Source: Aquarana catesbeiana
Lineage: Eukaryota; Chordata; Amphibia; Anura; Ranidae
Direction of reading: 5' to 3'
DNA: 64,000 nt
NCBI RefSeq assembly: GCF_042186555.1
Contig: NC_133333.1
Span: 66,099,555 to 66,163,554, forward strand
Made by a program: the position numbers and the translations under genes. The notes beneath the pieces are model-generated. The model did no database searches. It was not told the origin of the DNA and saw only the letters and a list, made by a program, of their open reading frames with translations. Below are positions 52,905-63,539 of this stretch, one piece after another (positions within the stretch are counted from its first letter, which is position 1; every line of letters begins with the position of its first letter).

Positions 52905-52942
52905 GGACCTTGAAGAAGGGGACATACCCCGAAAGCTTGTCC
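52905..52942 (+). ncRNA. Hammerhead-like motif, inverted copy
   Basis: It is identical in sequence to 49486-49523 but on the plus strand, within the inverted arm. The same non-canonical core is present. Confidence 0.5.
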
Positions 52943-53628
52943 TGAAAAATTGTATGTTAGTGCAAATAAAAAAAGTATCACGGACAGTACTCAATTTTCT
53001 CTGTCACAATTGCACTAATACGGCTACAATCAAATCTCTATGTTCTTGAAATAGAAAAATAAATGAAGTCCATTTCCCGTTTAAGCCACTAGATGGTGCC
53101 AAATACCCATTTATAACACTGTCTATTGTTTTGCATTATATGGCATTAGGAAACAAAAATGTCAGCGCTACATATATATGAAGGAAAGGGAGATTTTTTT
53201 GGCGGGACTTTAAGGATGCCAGCGAGGAAAAACAAGGAATTTCAATCCATAGTAGGTATAAAAATTACAAGTTTATTACTGTTATATGCAGAACATGATA
53301 AAAGGTTTGGTAAAAGTTATGTTCACAAGTACAAAGATACATCTGAAATTCAAAGTAGATGAAAATTAGAATCACTCATCAGGGGATGATTTAAAGACAA
53401 TTAGATGTAACACTGTATAAAACCAAAACAAAATTAAATCCATTGCATGGACTAGGAATACAATACAAACAATTAAAATAATAATGGTAATGGTACATTG
53501 GAATAAGCTGTTGACTAACATGCCCAACATCAAACGCTCACCCAAATGAGGATCTTGTGTTTGTGACTTAGGGTCAAGTCACGAAAACCGTCAATGGGCA
53601 ATGCACATGGAAAGACGCCAGTTGAGGC

Positions 53629-54261
53629 TTAAAGTGGATGTAAACCCGAAATGTTTTTTTTTTTATATTATACTGTAGAGTATAATATTTCCTATAATTT
53701 GAGCCCAGTCTTGCCACACAGAGTTAATCCATCTCTGAGCAATCCTCTTTTATTGTTCAGTGAGACAATTCTTGACAAACTGAGAAAAACTTTGTCAAAT
53801 CCTCCCCCTTGGTGTGAGTGACAGGTGATTTACATCTTGTGCACTAGCCTAAGACACAGGCATTATTTTTTAATTCCCTCCCCCACTCCTTTCTTCAGCA
53901 GCTCTGCAAGGATTGGCTGTTCCACACCTCAGCATGATTTGGAATGCTAAAGCCATGTGGTTACTTTTCTGTCTTTTCACTGGATGTTAGAGATCATAGC
54001 AGAAGTTCAGCAGAAGTTCAGTATTAGAAATACACAGGGGAGTGTAGAGGTGGGCGGGGAGTCTACTGACATCGCAACTCCCCCCCACCGAGCTCCAGAC
54101 AACAGACCCACCCACAGAATGTGCAGTTTTTCGGGTCTCATAACAGACAGAGGGGAGACATTTGACAGGTAAAGATACATGCAGGAGGCATGTATATCCT
54201 TATAGATAACCCCTATGGCAGTAGTTTAGAAAGGATGACATTGGGTTTACATCCACTTTAA
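53629..54261. mobile_element. TTAA-flanked MITE inside PLE 4
   Basis: TTAAAGTGGATGTAAACCC at the left and its reverse complement GGGTTTACATCCACTTTAA at the right bound 633 bp without coding capacity. A TTAA duplication suits piggyBac-type or T2-type MITEs, while TA duplication (Tc1/mariner) is not excluded because the palindrome makes borders ambiguous. The left arm of PLE 4 continues on both sides. Confidence 0.7.
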
Positions 54262-54344
54262 GGGAACTTGAAGGCTGGAATCTAGCCTACAGAGTAGTAC
54301 AAAAAATTGTTAAAAGTAAAATGAAGTGAACATAAATTAAGTCA

Positions 54345-54680
54345 TGTTGGTAAAGTGGGGGAGGGGTGAAGGAAGGGAACTGGGGGGATGGGGGATGACC
54401 GGGACGGGAAAGATGGGGGGGAGTAGAGGAGGGAAGAGAAAAAGCGAGGGAAAAAAAAGGGGGTTGGTTGGGTGAAGGTAGGGTAGGATTGGAAGGAAGG
54501 GAAGGGAAAATGGAAGGAGAAGGAAAGAAGAGGGGGGGGGGGGGGAGGGAAGGGAAGGGGGGGGGGAGGGGGAGGAGGATAGGGGTGAGAGGAATGGGAA
54601 AGTGGGTGTGTGTGAAAGTGGGAAATGAGCTTGAAATGGGAAGTGATGGGGGCTGGGGAGGGTGGTGGGTAAGATGATCA
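54345..54680. repeat. Purine-rich (G/A) tract of PLE 4 arm
   Basis: This is a long GGGGGAGGG and GGAAGGGAAG tract. The complementary C/T-rich tract is at 56130-56345. The two would pair as part of the inverted arms. Open frames here are compositional artefacts. Confidence 0.8.
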
Positions 54681-54689
54681 ACATCTATG

Positions 54690-56050
54690 AATCATAGAAA
54701 GAACAATAGCTACAGTGAATACGTATGAAGATATAATGCATTCCTAGGAGAAAAGGTGACTTACTTACATAAATAAGGCAATGATTGGTAGAAAGACCAA
54801 GGGTGCCTGGACTGCAGATAGAGGTCTGTTAAGAATGTTATAATGAGTCACTGCAGAGGTAAGGTGGATAGATATTTAATTTAGTATAAACTATATGAAT
54901 CAATATAAAAAGAAAACATAGTTCATGTTGGTACATAGTATAAAAAGAAATACGTCATCTTATATATGAATATGACCAAATGCCTGCTGCAGATCACCTG
55001 CCCCCCTCAGATGGGGAGGTAAAGTTTCCAAACACAGGCGGCAGCAAGTGAGATAATTAAAAAGGTGAGCTATGATTTAAAACATAATAAGGAAACTATA
55101 GTATTACACCATAATGGCACAAAAAGGCAGATTCTGTGTTCAGTATTACCTTATCAATAGCAGTATCAAAGCATGGTTACCCTTAGGATATCTGGCAGTA
55201 CAATATGGTAAAGGAAGGCTATATATAGACATACCGAAGCTATGTGATTGGCATCTGACGTCATGCACGGCGCATGCACGGAGCATCATGAAACAGGGCT
55301 GAAGGAACTACAGTTCCCGTGTTGCATAGCGGCCCCCTGTCGGGAAGGGAGAGGACGCGATGGGAGCTGACATGTCCCAATCAGTGGGCATGCGTCTACT
55401 CTCCCCTCCGTGCACAGGGCCGGAAGTGGCATGGGAGGGAATGAAATGACAGAGAGGAGTTTTTTAAAACATAAGGCAGAAGTTTAGCTGGGGACAGTTA
55501 TTAAGTGTAGCACCATATGTATGAGAGTGAAGGTGTGTTGAAGACCAGTGCACTATACCATAAACAGGTAAATCAATGAAAAGACAGGAAGGAATTGAAA
55601 ATTAACATATTGGGGAGACGGTGTGATGGGACAATGCAGTCAACAGGCATTGCAATAGATGCAGCAAAAGAAGAAAATGAAATGAAATGGAAATTAATAA
55701 AACATTTTTGAAGACAAAAGATTCATAAAAGGCAATGTTCATTTGTATTGAAATAATAAGTTCATACATCAATAGTACATTAAAGTACACACTGTTAAAT
55801 ATGTATAACATTAGTTGCCACATGGCATATATATTTCATAGGTATTTTAGATATTTTAATACTTTTGGACTTCTATACATAAAACTATTCAAGGACACAG
55901 ATGAAAAAAACAAAAATAGGAATGAAGAAGCAATGTCACCTATCTATAGAGAATTTGGCGGTGTGGTACAACACCTGAAGAAACATGGAAAGTAGTGATA
56001 TGGGTAGGTGACAATAAACAAAGATGAAGAAAAAGGCACCAACGTCCCTG
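54690..56050. other. Central part of PLE 4 without coding content
   Basis: About 1.35 kb of AT-rich sequence between the arms. No RT, endonuclease or other domain is seen in any frame. A GC-richer patch near 55255-55440 includes CATGCACGGCGCATGCACGG. Confidence 0.5.
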
Positions 56051-56415
56051 TAAGTAAATGTAGGAAAGGGAGATTTTTTTGTCGGGACTTAAGGGTGCCA
56101 GCGAGGAAAAACAAGATGTTGATCATCTTACCCACCACCCTCCCCAGTCCCCATCACTTCCCATTCGAAGTTCATTTTCCACTTTCACACACACCCACTT
56201 CCCCATTCCTCTCACCCCTATCCTCCTCCCCCTCTCTCTCTCTCCTTCCCCCTTCCCCTCCCTCCCCCCCTTCTTTCCTTCCCCTTCCCATCTTCCCTTC
56301 CTTCCAATCCTACCCTACCTTCACCCAACCAACCCCCCTGTATTCCTAGTCCATGCAATGGTTTTAATTTTGTTTTGGTTTTATGCAGTGTTACATCTAA
56401 TTGTCTTTAAATCAT

Positions 56416-56450
56416 CCCCTGATGAGCCCAGAGGGGCAAAACATGTCGGG
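56416..56450 (+). ncRNA. Hammerhead ribozyme relic in PLE 4
   Basis: CCC (56416-56418) pairs with GGG (56448-56450) as helix I. CTGATGA follows intact, then helix II GCCC-AGAG-GGGC, then AAAAC where GAAAC is required, then ATGTC with the GUC cleavage site. The G-to-A change hits the conserved G12 of the core, a catalytic residue, so cleavage is expected to be lost. In the left arm the equivalent site (about 53372-53400) lacks everything between CTGATGAG and the downstream GAGTGATTC. Confidence 0.65.
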
Positions 56451-56745
56451 ACCATCACTCCAATGATATCCCTGAGTGATTCTAATTTGTCATCTACTTT
56501 GAATTTCAGATGTATCTTTGTACTTGTGCACATAACTTATACCAAACTTTTTATCATGTTCTACATATAACAATAATAAGCTTATAATTTTTATACCTAC
56601 TATGGATTGAAATACCTTGTTTTGCCTCGCTGGCACCCTTAAAGTCCCGCCAAAAAAATCTCCCTTTTCCTACATTTACTTACATGGATGTTGGTGCCTT
56701 TTTTCTTCATCTTTGTTTATTGTCACCTACCCATATCGCTACTTT

Positions 56746-56750
<5 letters not shown>

Positions 56751-56783
<33 letters not shown>
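56751..56783. repeat. (TA)n microsatellite
   Basis: About 16 TA units at the border of PLE 4 and the hAT end fragment. hAT 2 has a (TA)n run at the corresponding place (21145-21188). Confidence 0.9.
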
Positions 56784-56784
<1 letters not shown>

Positions 56785-57185
56785 CAATTACATTGCCACT
56801 AACTGAATAACCTGCCTGCTTAATATAAATCAAACTATCTCTCTGTCCAGGCCAACAACACTACACATGGCCGCCATGTAAGCAGCCTAATGTGGGGTGT
56901 GGACTTAGTCCCCCTGAGCCACGATTGGCCAAAGGCACCCTGCCTTTGGCCAATTATGGCTCTCTTAGCAGAGCGCGCTGTGATTGGCCAAAGCATGCAG
57001 GTCAGGTGCATGCTTTGGCCAGTCATCATACAGCAAAGCACTGCGATCTTGCAGTGCATTATGGGGTATTCTGTGGCGCTCGAATTTGCCACGAACGGGC
57101 CATAATGTTCGCTCTTCAGCGAACGGGCGAACATCCGATGTTTGGGTCGAACTTATGTTCGACCCTAACATCAAGCTCATCCTTA
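56784..57185 (-). mobile_element. 5' end fragment of a hAT 2-like transposon
   Basis: Read in reverse, the sequence starts TAAGGATGAGC and continues with GTTCGACC, CGAACATT, GGCCCATAAT, TGCACTGC and repeated TTGGCCAA and GCATGC motifs, matching 20905-21110 of hAT 2 in order. It ends in a TA microsatellite as hAT 2 does. No coding part remains, so it is a solo end or truncated copy. Confidence 0.65.
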
Positions 57186-59229
57186 TTCAAGTCCATGGCA
57201 ACTGTTGGGAAGTTGCTGCCAATCAGCGATACCGCATGCCCAGTTGCCCCAACTGCGGCTGTGATGGCTACTTGCGCTACACCAGAACCTGCTTTGATCA
57301 GTGAGAACTGTTTTGTGTGCTGTCGCTCATGTCAACCAAAGCAGATGAATGCGCCCATTGATTACAAAGTGTCTAGCAGTCTGATTGAAGCTGGGGAAAG
57401 TGACTGTTACTAAAGTGTCCTGCTGAATACAGTAAAATGTGCACGGATATGCCCGCTGTTTCCCCGTGGTAACCGAGGTGAGCCTTTGGATTCCTGCAGT
57501 AGGGTGTCTGTCAGTTGTCAAGGCTGAGACTAGAGACTGCCTTGAACTGAAAATCGGTGTGGCATGTGTTATGAACTTCATCATAGCCCATACTGTGAAC
57601 TTTTGTTATCTGCATTCAGTTGTTCAGTCATGGCCAGACTTGGGCAACATATCTTGAAAAATTATGCAAGTGTCAGTTTATGTAAAGTTACTGTTTGTAC
57701 AATGTTCAGTCCTGCAAAAATCAGTCCATTGTGGAAGGTGTTACAGAGCTTGTGGGAACAAGCCTGCTTATCAGTCCTGCTAGTGCCACCTAGTCTGGAA
57801 GCTTGGGCATTGAGCCACGCCCCAGAAGAAAGCTAGCATACCCAGCATCGGAGAATGGAGATCATGGCACGTTACCTGCAGCTCTGTGGTCAGCTCATAA
57901 GCCTTTCTGACATGCAGGTACTGGACAGTAGATACCGGATGGTGGATACCGGGGTGCGGCTCCAGCACCGAGGGTTGTTCACTCTCAGCACCATCACTGG
58001 CATAGAGAGATTGCATTGTGCCTATTGTGTGCTGGATGCAGGAAACCCACAGCAGTGGTTGGAGGCTGGCTGAAGTATGGGCACTGTGAAGAGCTCCTAA
58101 CAAGGCTGATACCCAGAGACCTGTCACCAGTTATTTACACTGTGAATCTGTCATCAGGACTGTGTGTGGAGTGGAGAGAGTAATCCTGATTGGCTGAAGG
58201 GAGTCAAGGGGTGAGTGGTGTGCAGTCCTGCAGTCAGTTAGGCGTCCACCACTACTCCTGTGGAAAAGGCTGGAGAATAGCAGCGGTTTAGAGCTCAGGG
58301 GAAGAAGAGCTATGGCGGGAGGTGAAAGATGCCAGCCCAGCTCAAGTTATTTCAGAGGAGAAGCTGGCTGCTGAAGTCCACCCTGTCAGCCCCACCGGAA
58401 AGGAGCCACCTGTCGAGGGACCATGGGTCTTCAGGTGAGCCAGAGGGGATTGGCAGTGGTGGTGAAATTGATTGGGGGTCTCCCAGATGGAAGGCTAAAC
58501 CACTAAAGGCAGAGCCAACTGGCACCAGGGGCAGGTTACAGGCACATTACACAGACTAAAAGATGTGGATCTTCTGGTTTCCACAGGCCCGTGCCCTTCC
58601 CGTAAAAGGAAAGCGCAGGGAGCTCTCCAGGTTCTCCCAGTTTAAGAGGGAGGTGCAGAGAAGAACTGCTCTGGAGTGGGGATTGGATTTTCCTTATGTC
58701 CCACTAGGTGTCGTGGACATTGTTGAGGTCTCCTGCACCAACTGGGAAGAGGAGCCAGTATGGGACTTGAATGTTCCTAAACCCCAGAGGGGTCTTCACA
58801 ACAAAGGCGCTTGGGCCAGGTTCCAGGATATCCGGAGGGAGTTGAGCCTGGAAAGAGCTATCTACAGGGACTGAGTAGTTGTCATGAATACTGGATGGCC
58901 CAGCAGAAGCTACTCCATCGCCAAGAGGGGTCCCAGCGGAAAAGTCATCAGACTGCCTAATCCAGATATGCACTGGTGAGCAAAGGGGCTAATGCAGGAT
59001 TCCAACCTAAAGCAAAGCAGCTCATGTGCTGGGGGAACTTTCCCCCTTGTTGAACGGACTAGGTCGAACCATTCCACCTCCCCCTTCCAGATGTGGGACT
59101 CTGGAGAAGATGCAGTGGTATGGCCTAGAAGTATTACCAAAGAGACTGTTACTATGGGGGGGCTCTTCCTTTCATAGACTCTTGTGTGAAAAGTTTTCTG
59201 CTAGCAGGAGCATAACCCCCTGCTGACAG
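57186..59229. other. Unassigned 2-kb stretch before PLE 3
   Basis: The longest frame is 58563-58874 (103 codons, starting MWIFWFPQ, with RFSQFKREVQRR and WARFQDIRREL). It has no recognisable domain and is not repeated in the window. Around 57190-57420 one frame shows CPNCGCDGY and CRSCQPK but breaks quickly. It might be the decayed 5' part of an element or single-copy sequence. Confidence 0.35.
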
Positions 59230-59238
59230 AATGTACCG

Positions 59239-59960
59239 TTACTCAACTTGAAAAGGTAAATCGGGACACACAAAAAAAGAAGGTTTGGAAATATAATAGG
59301 GATTCGGCTGATTTTAAAAATAATAAAATCTATGCATGGCAAAATCTCAATACAGGAAATAATGAGGTCCCTATGGAGAATAAAGGAAAAAGTAGTACGA
59401 AAAATGGGCCCAAAACTGATCAAACTAAAAGGGTGGGGACGAAACGTGGAACAAGTAGAGGTGAACAGGATGCAGGAGGACAGACATGGAATGATGACCC
59501 TCAACAATATAGGGGTGACCAGTATGATGAGTATCACTATTCGCCCAGGCCCCCTCAGTATTATGAGTGGAGGACATCAACAGAATTATAATCAGTGGAG
59601 ACCGCGCTTGCCCCAGCAATTTAGAAGTAATTATTCATCGGGGCACCACTCACAACAAGATGAAGATTTTTATCAACACCATGCTCCGCATAATTATCAT
59701 TATGATGGGAGGAATCCAGCCCCTGTTTATAACAGGTATCTCCCTCTGAATGAGGAATATAATGGACAGTTTAACCACCAACAGGGATCTTCACCTTTTT
59801 TAGGACAGGGAGGGAACCATCCGATGAACAACAGAGGGAGAAGTGGCCCACAACAACACTTGAACAGGGAGGTGGGATCATTTCAAAGAGAAGAAGGGGC
59901 TGTCGAGCAGAGCGACGTAAACAATCCAAGAAAAAGAATGAGGGACACATAAATACAGGC
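59239..59960 (+). pseudogene. PLE 3 N-terminal region
   Basis: The frame begins around LEKVNRDTQKK and passes KIYAWQN, as in PLE N-termini, then a G/Q/R/Y/N-rich low-complexity segment (DDPQQYRGDQYDEYHY). It shifts frame near 59590 into NYNQWRPRLPQQFRSNY and QQHLNREVG. The low-complexity part could bind RNA, by composition only. It leads into the RT frame at about 59970. Confidence 0.65.
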
Positions 59961-59969
59961 ATCTATAAT

Positions 59970-61441
59970 TTGAGTGAGGTAACACTGAATCAAAAAGAAC
60001 TCAACATATTAAACTTGGGTCTTAAATGTGCACCCAAGAAAATTATGATCAAATTTGAAGTGTATATTGATGCACACAAATTTGTGCGTAATCTCAATAT
60101 GAAAAAATACTTCTTGAGTCATCCAGCTGCACCTAGAAACAGGATTATTGCCCCTTCAGAGAAAGTTGACAGTGGCTTGAAGAACAAATCTATTTTGAAT
60201 CCCCAAAACTCCAATAATCCTTTGATTGAAGTTTTCAAAAATCTGGTGTTAAGGGATATAGAACAATTAACTGTGAAAAAGAAAGTTAATCCAGAGTACA
60301 TTAAAGATGGTATTAAGTCATTGGAAGAAAGAAATAATATCATCATACGCCCGGCGGACAAAGGAGGAGGGGTGGTCATTATGGACAAAACATTTCACTA
60401 CAAGCAGCTCACGGACCTACTGGGGGACCACTCTACCTACAAGAGGCTTGTCACTGACCCCACAGACAGTTATAAGGAACAATTAAGTTCACTAGTTGAG
60501 TGGGGTTATGCGATTAATGCCCTGAATCTCAAAAAGAAGAGATATTTGGTACCCACTGCGTGTAGGATTCCGGTAATTTATACGTTGCTGAAAATCCACA
60601 AGGATGCTAAATTTCCCCCAGCACGCCCCATTGTTATTGGGATAGAGTCGGTCACAGCCAGGCTTGGAGAGTATTTGGATAGATTCCTCCAGCCTAGTGT
60701 GAAGGCTACCAGGGCGTATCTCAAGGACACGATAGACCTCCTCCAATGTTTGGATGAGGTTCATCTCAAACCCTCCGCTGAGACTTATTTAGTGACCACT
60801 GATGTGTCCTCATTGTACACGATCATTCAGCACGAGGATGCATCTCTATCGTTGAATTGGGCTCTCAGCAGAAGGAATGATATCCCTGACACACAGAAGC
60901 GCTTTTTGGGACAGGCCTTGGACTTCTGTATGTCGCATAATTACTTCTGATCGAATGGCCATTTTCTCTCCCAGCTATGGGAGCGAAATATGCTCCCAGC
61001 CTCGCCAACCTGTTCATGGCTGAATGGGAGGATAGGTATGTCTTCAGTAGACAGCTGCCCCAACTTAGATTCTACCGCAGGTTCATAGACGACCTCCTGT
61101 TCATTTGGGAGGGGTCTGAGGAATTTGTGGTTGAATTTTTGGGGTATCTGAACACAAATAGAAACAACATCAAACTGGAGTTCCAGATTAGTGACAAACC
61201 AACAGATCGAAACAGCTTCTTATCAATCAGGATTGGCCATCACACTGCCTGGATTAAGAACATCTCCAAGGGACAGATGCTTAGAGTCCGTCGGAATTTT
61301 ACAGAACAGGATGAGTATTTTCTTCCGGCAAATGTATTGAAGGAAAGATTCCTACAAAAGGGGTATAAGGAAAATACCTTAAATGAGATTATTGAACAGG
61401 TTGCCAATATCCCAAGGGAACAATGCTTGAAGAGTTTTTGA
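59970..61441 (+). pseudogene. PLE 3 reverse transcriptase
   Basis: The first frame to 60950 has LSEVTLNQKELNIL-type N-terminal sequence, IIRPADKGGGVVIMD, YTLLKIHKD and TTDVSSLYTIIQHEDA (motif A), ending in HNYF followed by TGA. After a short frameshift the second frame from 60977 has MGAKYAPSLANLFMAEWE (motif B) and RRFIDDLLFIW (motif C), with catalytic aspartates intact. It ends REQCLKSF at the border of the antisense pseudo-LTR, where PLEs would continue into the thumb-endonuclease linker. Confidence 0.88.
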
Positions 61442-63040
61442 AACAGCAAGTTAGGTTGGGACTTTATATGAGACCATGACCATCCAGTACACAGGTCTCC
61501 ATCCCTAATATATGAGAAAAATGGGGGAAATTAGGGGAAAAGGGGAATTTGGGACTTTATATGAAACACAACACTAGGGCAAGCTGAGTCATCAGATGTA
61601 GAAAAAGTTTTGAATTTATTGATACCACATGAAAAACAGAGTGCAATAGATGATACTCACATATAATCAGTAAATATGGTACAGAATAGGTCAAACATGA
61701 CAATAAGACATAATATAGTAACAAGGTAGCATGTTAAACACTGTAAACAGCAGGTAGGTTGCAGTATCATCGACATTTTCACCCAACATGTGTATATATA
61801 TTCAATATCGTATTAAATTAAAACTGGTGACTAAAACAATAAAAATGCCCATGGTAGATGCGTATTTGCTGTGACATGTCAAAAAGTAGAAAATGCTCAG
61901 TTGTAAATGCTCGACGCGTTTCGTGGAAGTTTGTCCACTCATCAGGAGCAGCTATCTGGAAATATCTAGAATATAATGTAGGGTAGTAATTAATAATATT
62001 TAATTACAACAGGAAGAGGGGGAGCATAAACGCTGGTCCTAGCACTCTTACCTGTGGGTATATGATATAATGATGGTAGAGCATATATGGTGACATTCGG
62101 TGGTAGGAAAATATTAAGGGGTGAATGTGGCATCCCCCCGGGAGCTGAGGAGGCAACCAAGCAGCAGCATGACGAGGCAACACAGGGTGCCGTGTAGAAA
62201 TAGGTAGTAAGAAGATTCCCCCTTGGTTTCCAGATTGATAGTATAGAATAAGGCATAAACCCAAATTATCTGTAATATATTAGAAATAGGTAGGTAATAG
62301 TAAGCAAAATTGGGTATTGTTGGATAACCAAAAAATGGAAGGTATAGTGTAGGATAAAAGTGAGGCAATAGTGAAGGGGCTGAGGGAAACCAACCAAGTG
62401 AAACCAAAGGAACCGGTGAATAAGGAGAAAAGAGAAAACCCACCATGCATACTGGGTGTGCAGAGTGGGGGAACAGTGCATAAAAGTAAATGTGAACAGT
62501 GGCCAGTGAATGGGAATTTAACAAACAAAGTGCATAAGAGTAGAAGTGAAAGTCCATGGTTACCTGAGATGACATATAGAAAAAGCCGCCAGCCAGCCAG
62601 CAAGGTGCCCCCAACGTCACGCTAGGACGTGCTGTGAGGGAGGGAAGGGAAGCCCACCAAGGTGACTAGCGCCTAAATAGGCAGCCTCCACCTCCATCAA
62701 TTGGCACGCCAGGTGGAAACAGCGTCACGTCAGTACGTGGCGTCAGATGACGTCATGCGTGCCGGCGTGCGGGGCGTGGCGTCGACGCACAGCGGGAACT
62801 CGCCCCCAATCCCGTGACCAATAGATCAGGGGGATCGGGGGATAGCAACGGTGTGCGTCGCAGCTCCCGGGGATGGAAGAGATCCACCCCCCGGGAATAG
62901 CCTAAGGGAATGTAGGAAATAAAATAAAACAAAGATATTCCAAAATAACAAGTAGATATATTGTATAATTAGGCACTAGACACAAGATCACAGCAATGGT
63001 AATTACATTAATTAGTGTGCGTTTCCATCCCTATTAGCAT
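61442..63040 (-). repeat. PLE 3 pseudo-LTR, full-length antisense unit
   Basis: It begins GAAACAGCAAGTTAGG, the same string that restarts at 63041. It contains the hammerhead ribozyme at 61909-61949, a GC-rich stretch with paired GACGTCA-like sites near 62720-62770 and, read in reverse, the AATAAA-containing end. Confidence 0.8.
61909..61949 (-). ncRNA. Hammerhead ribozyme with intact core, PLE 3
   Basis: On the minus strand: helix I GCTC pairs with GAGC; core CTGATGA is intact; helix II GTGGA-CAAACT-TCCAC has five pairs; GAAA is intact; CGCGTC gives a minimal helix III (A-U and C-G closing a two-base loop) with GUC as cleavage site. All residues of the hammerhead consensus are present in 41 nt. 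Very short helix III versions are known from PLEs and are thought to act as dimers. It is antisense to the adjacent RT because the unit is inverted. Confidence 0.88.
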
Positions 63041-63539
63041 TTGAAACAGCAAGTTAGGTTGGGACTTTATATGAGACCATGACCATCCAGTACACAGGTC
63101 TCCATCCCTAATATATGAGAAAAATGGGGGAAATTAGGGGAAAAGGGGAATTTGGGACTTTATATGAAACACAACACTAGGGCAAGCTGAGTCATCAGAT
63201 GTAGAAAAAGTTTTGAATTTATTGATACCACATGAAAAACAGAGTGCAGTGAATGGGAATTTAACAAACAAAGTGCATAAGAGTAGAAGTGAAAGTCCAT
63301 GGTTACCTGAGATGACATATAGAAAAAGCCGCCAGCCAGCCAGCAAGGTGCCCCCAACATCACGCTAGGACGTGCTGTGAGGGAGGGAAGGGAAGCCCAC
63401 CAAGGTGACTAGCGCCTAAATAGGCAGCCTCCACCTCCATCAATTGGCACGCCAGGTGGAAATGGCGTCACGTCAGCACGTGGCGTCAGATGACGTCATG
63501 CGTGCCGGCGTGCGGGGCGTGGCGTCGACGCACAGCGGG
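63041..63539 (-). repeat. PLE 3 pseudo-LTR, internally deleted second unit
   Basis: The first 205 bp repeat 61442-61646 and the rest repeats 62504-62796. The join CAGAGTGCAGTGAATGG replaces about 860 bp, including the hammerhead, and short shared AGTGCA/CAGTG strings at the break suggest a microhomology deletion. Confidence 0.85.

Larger units (their letters stand above)
49429..53034 (-). mobile_element. Penelope-like element, PLE 2
   Basis: A 15-bp target duplication TCTCTATGTTCTTGA lies at 49414-49428 and 53035-53049. The minus strand encodes RT and GIY-YIG endonuclease in one frame with a single stop. Head to head with this, 52205-52985 is an inverted copy of the endonuclease end and 3' UTR. 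This partial inverted copy in place of a 5' pseudo-LTR is a recurrent PLE feature. Both copies carry the same hammerhead-like stem. High similarity of the arms suggests a young insertion. Confidence 0.92.
53160..56750. mobile_element. Non-autonomous Penelope-like element, PLE 4
   Basis: The left arm (53180-54690) is repeated in reverse at 56119-56690, and a short direct copy of the arm start is at 56050-56118, the same direct-plus-inverted layout as the PLE 3 tail. A hammerhead core (CTGATGAG) is present at 56416-56450 on the plus strand. No RT or endonuclease is encoded between the arms. The outer right end reaches about 56750, while the left end is about 70 bp shorter. Confidence 0.65.
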
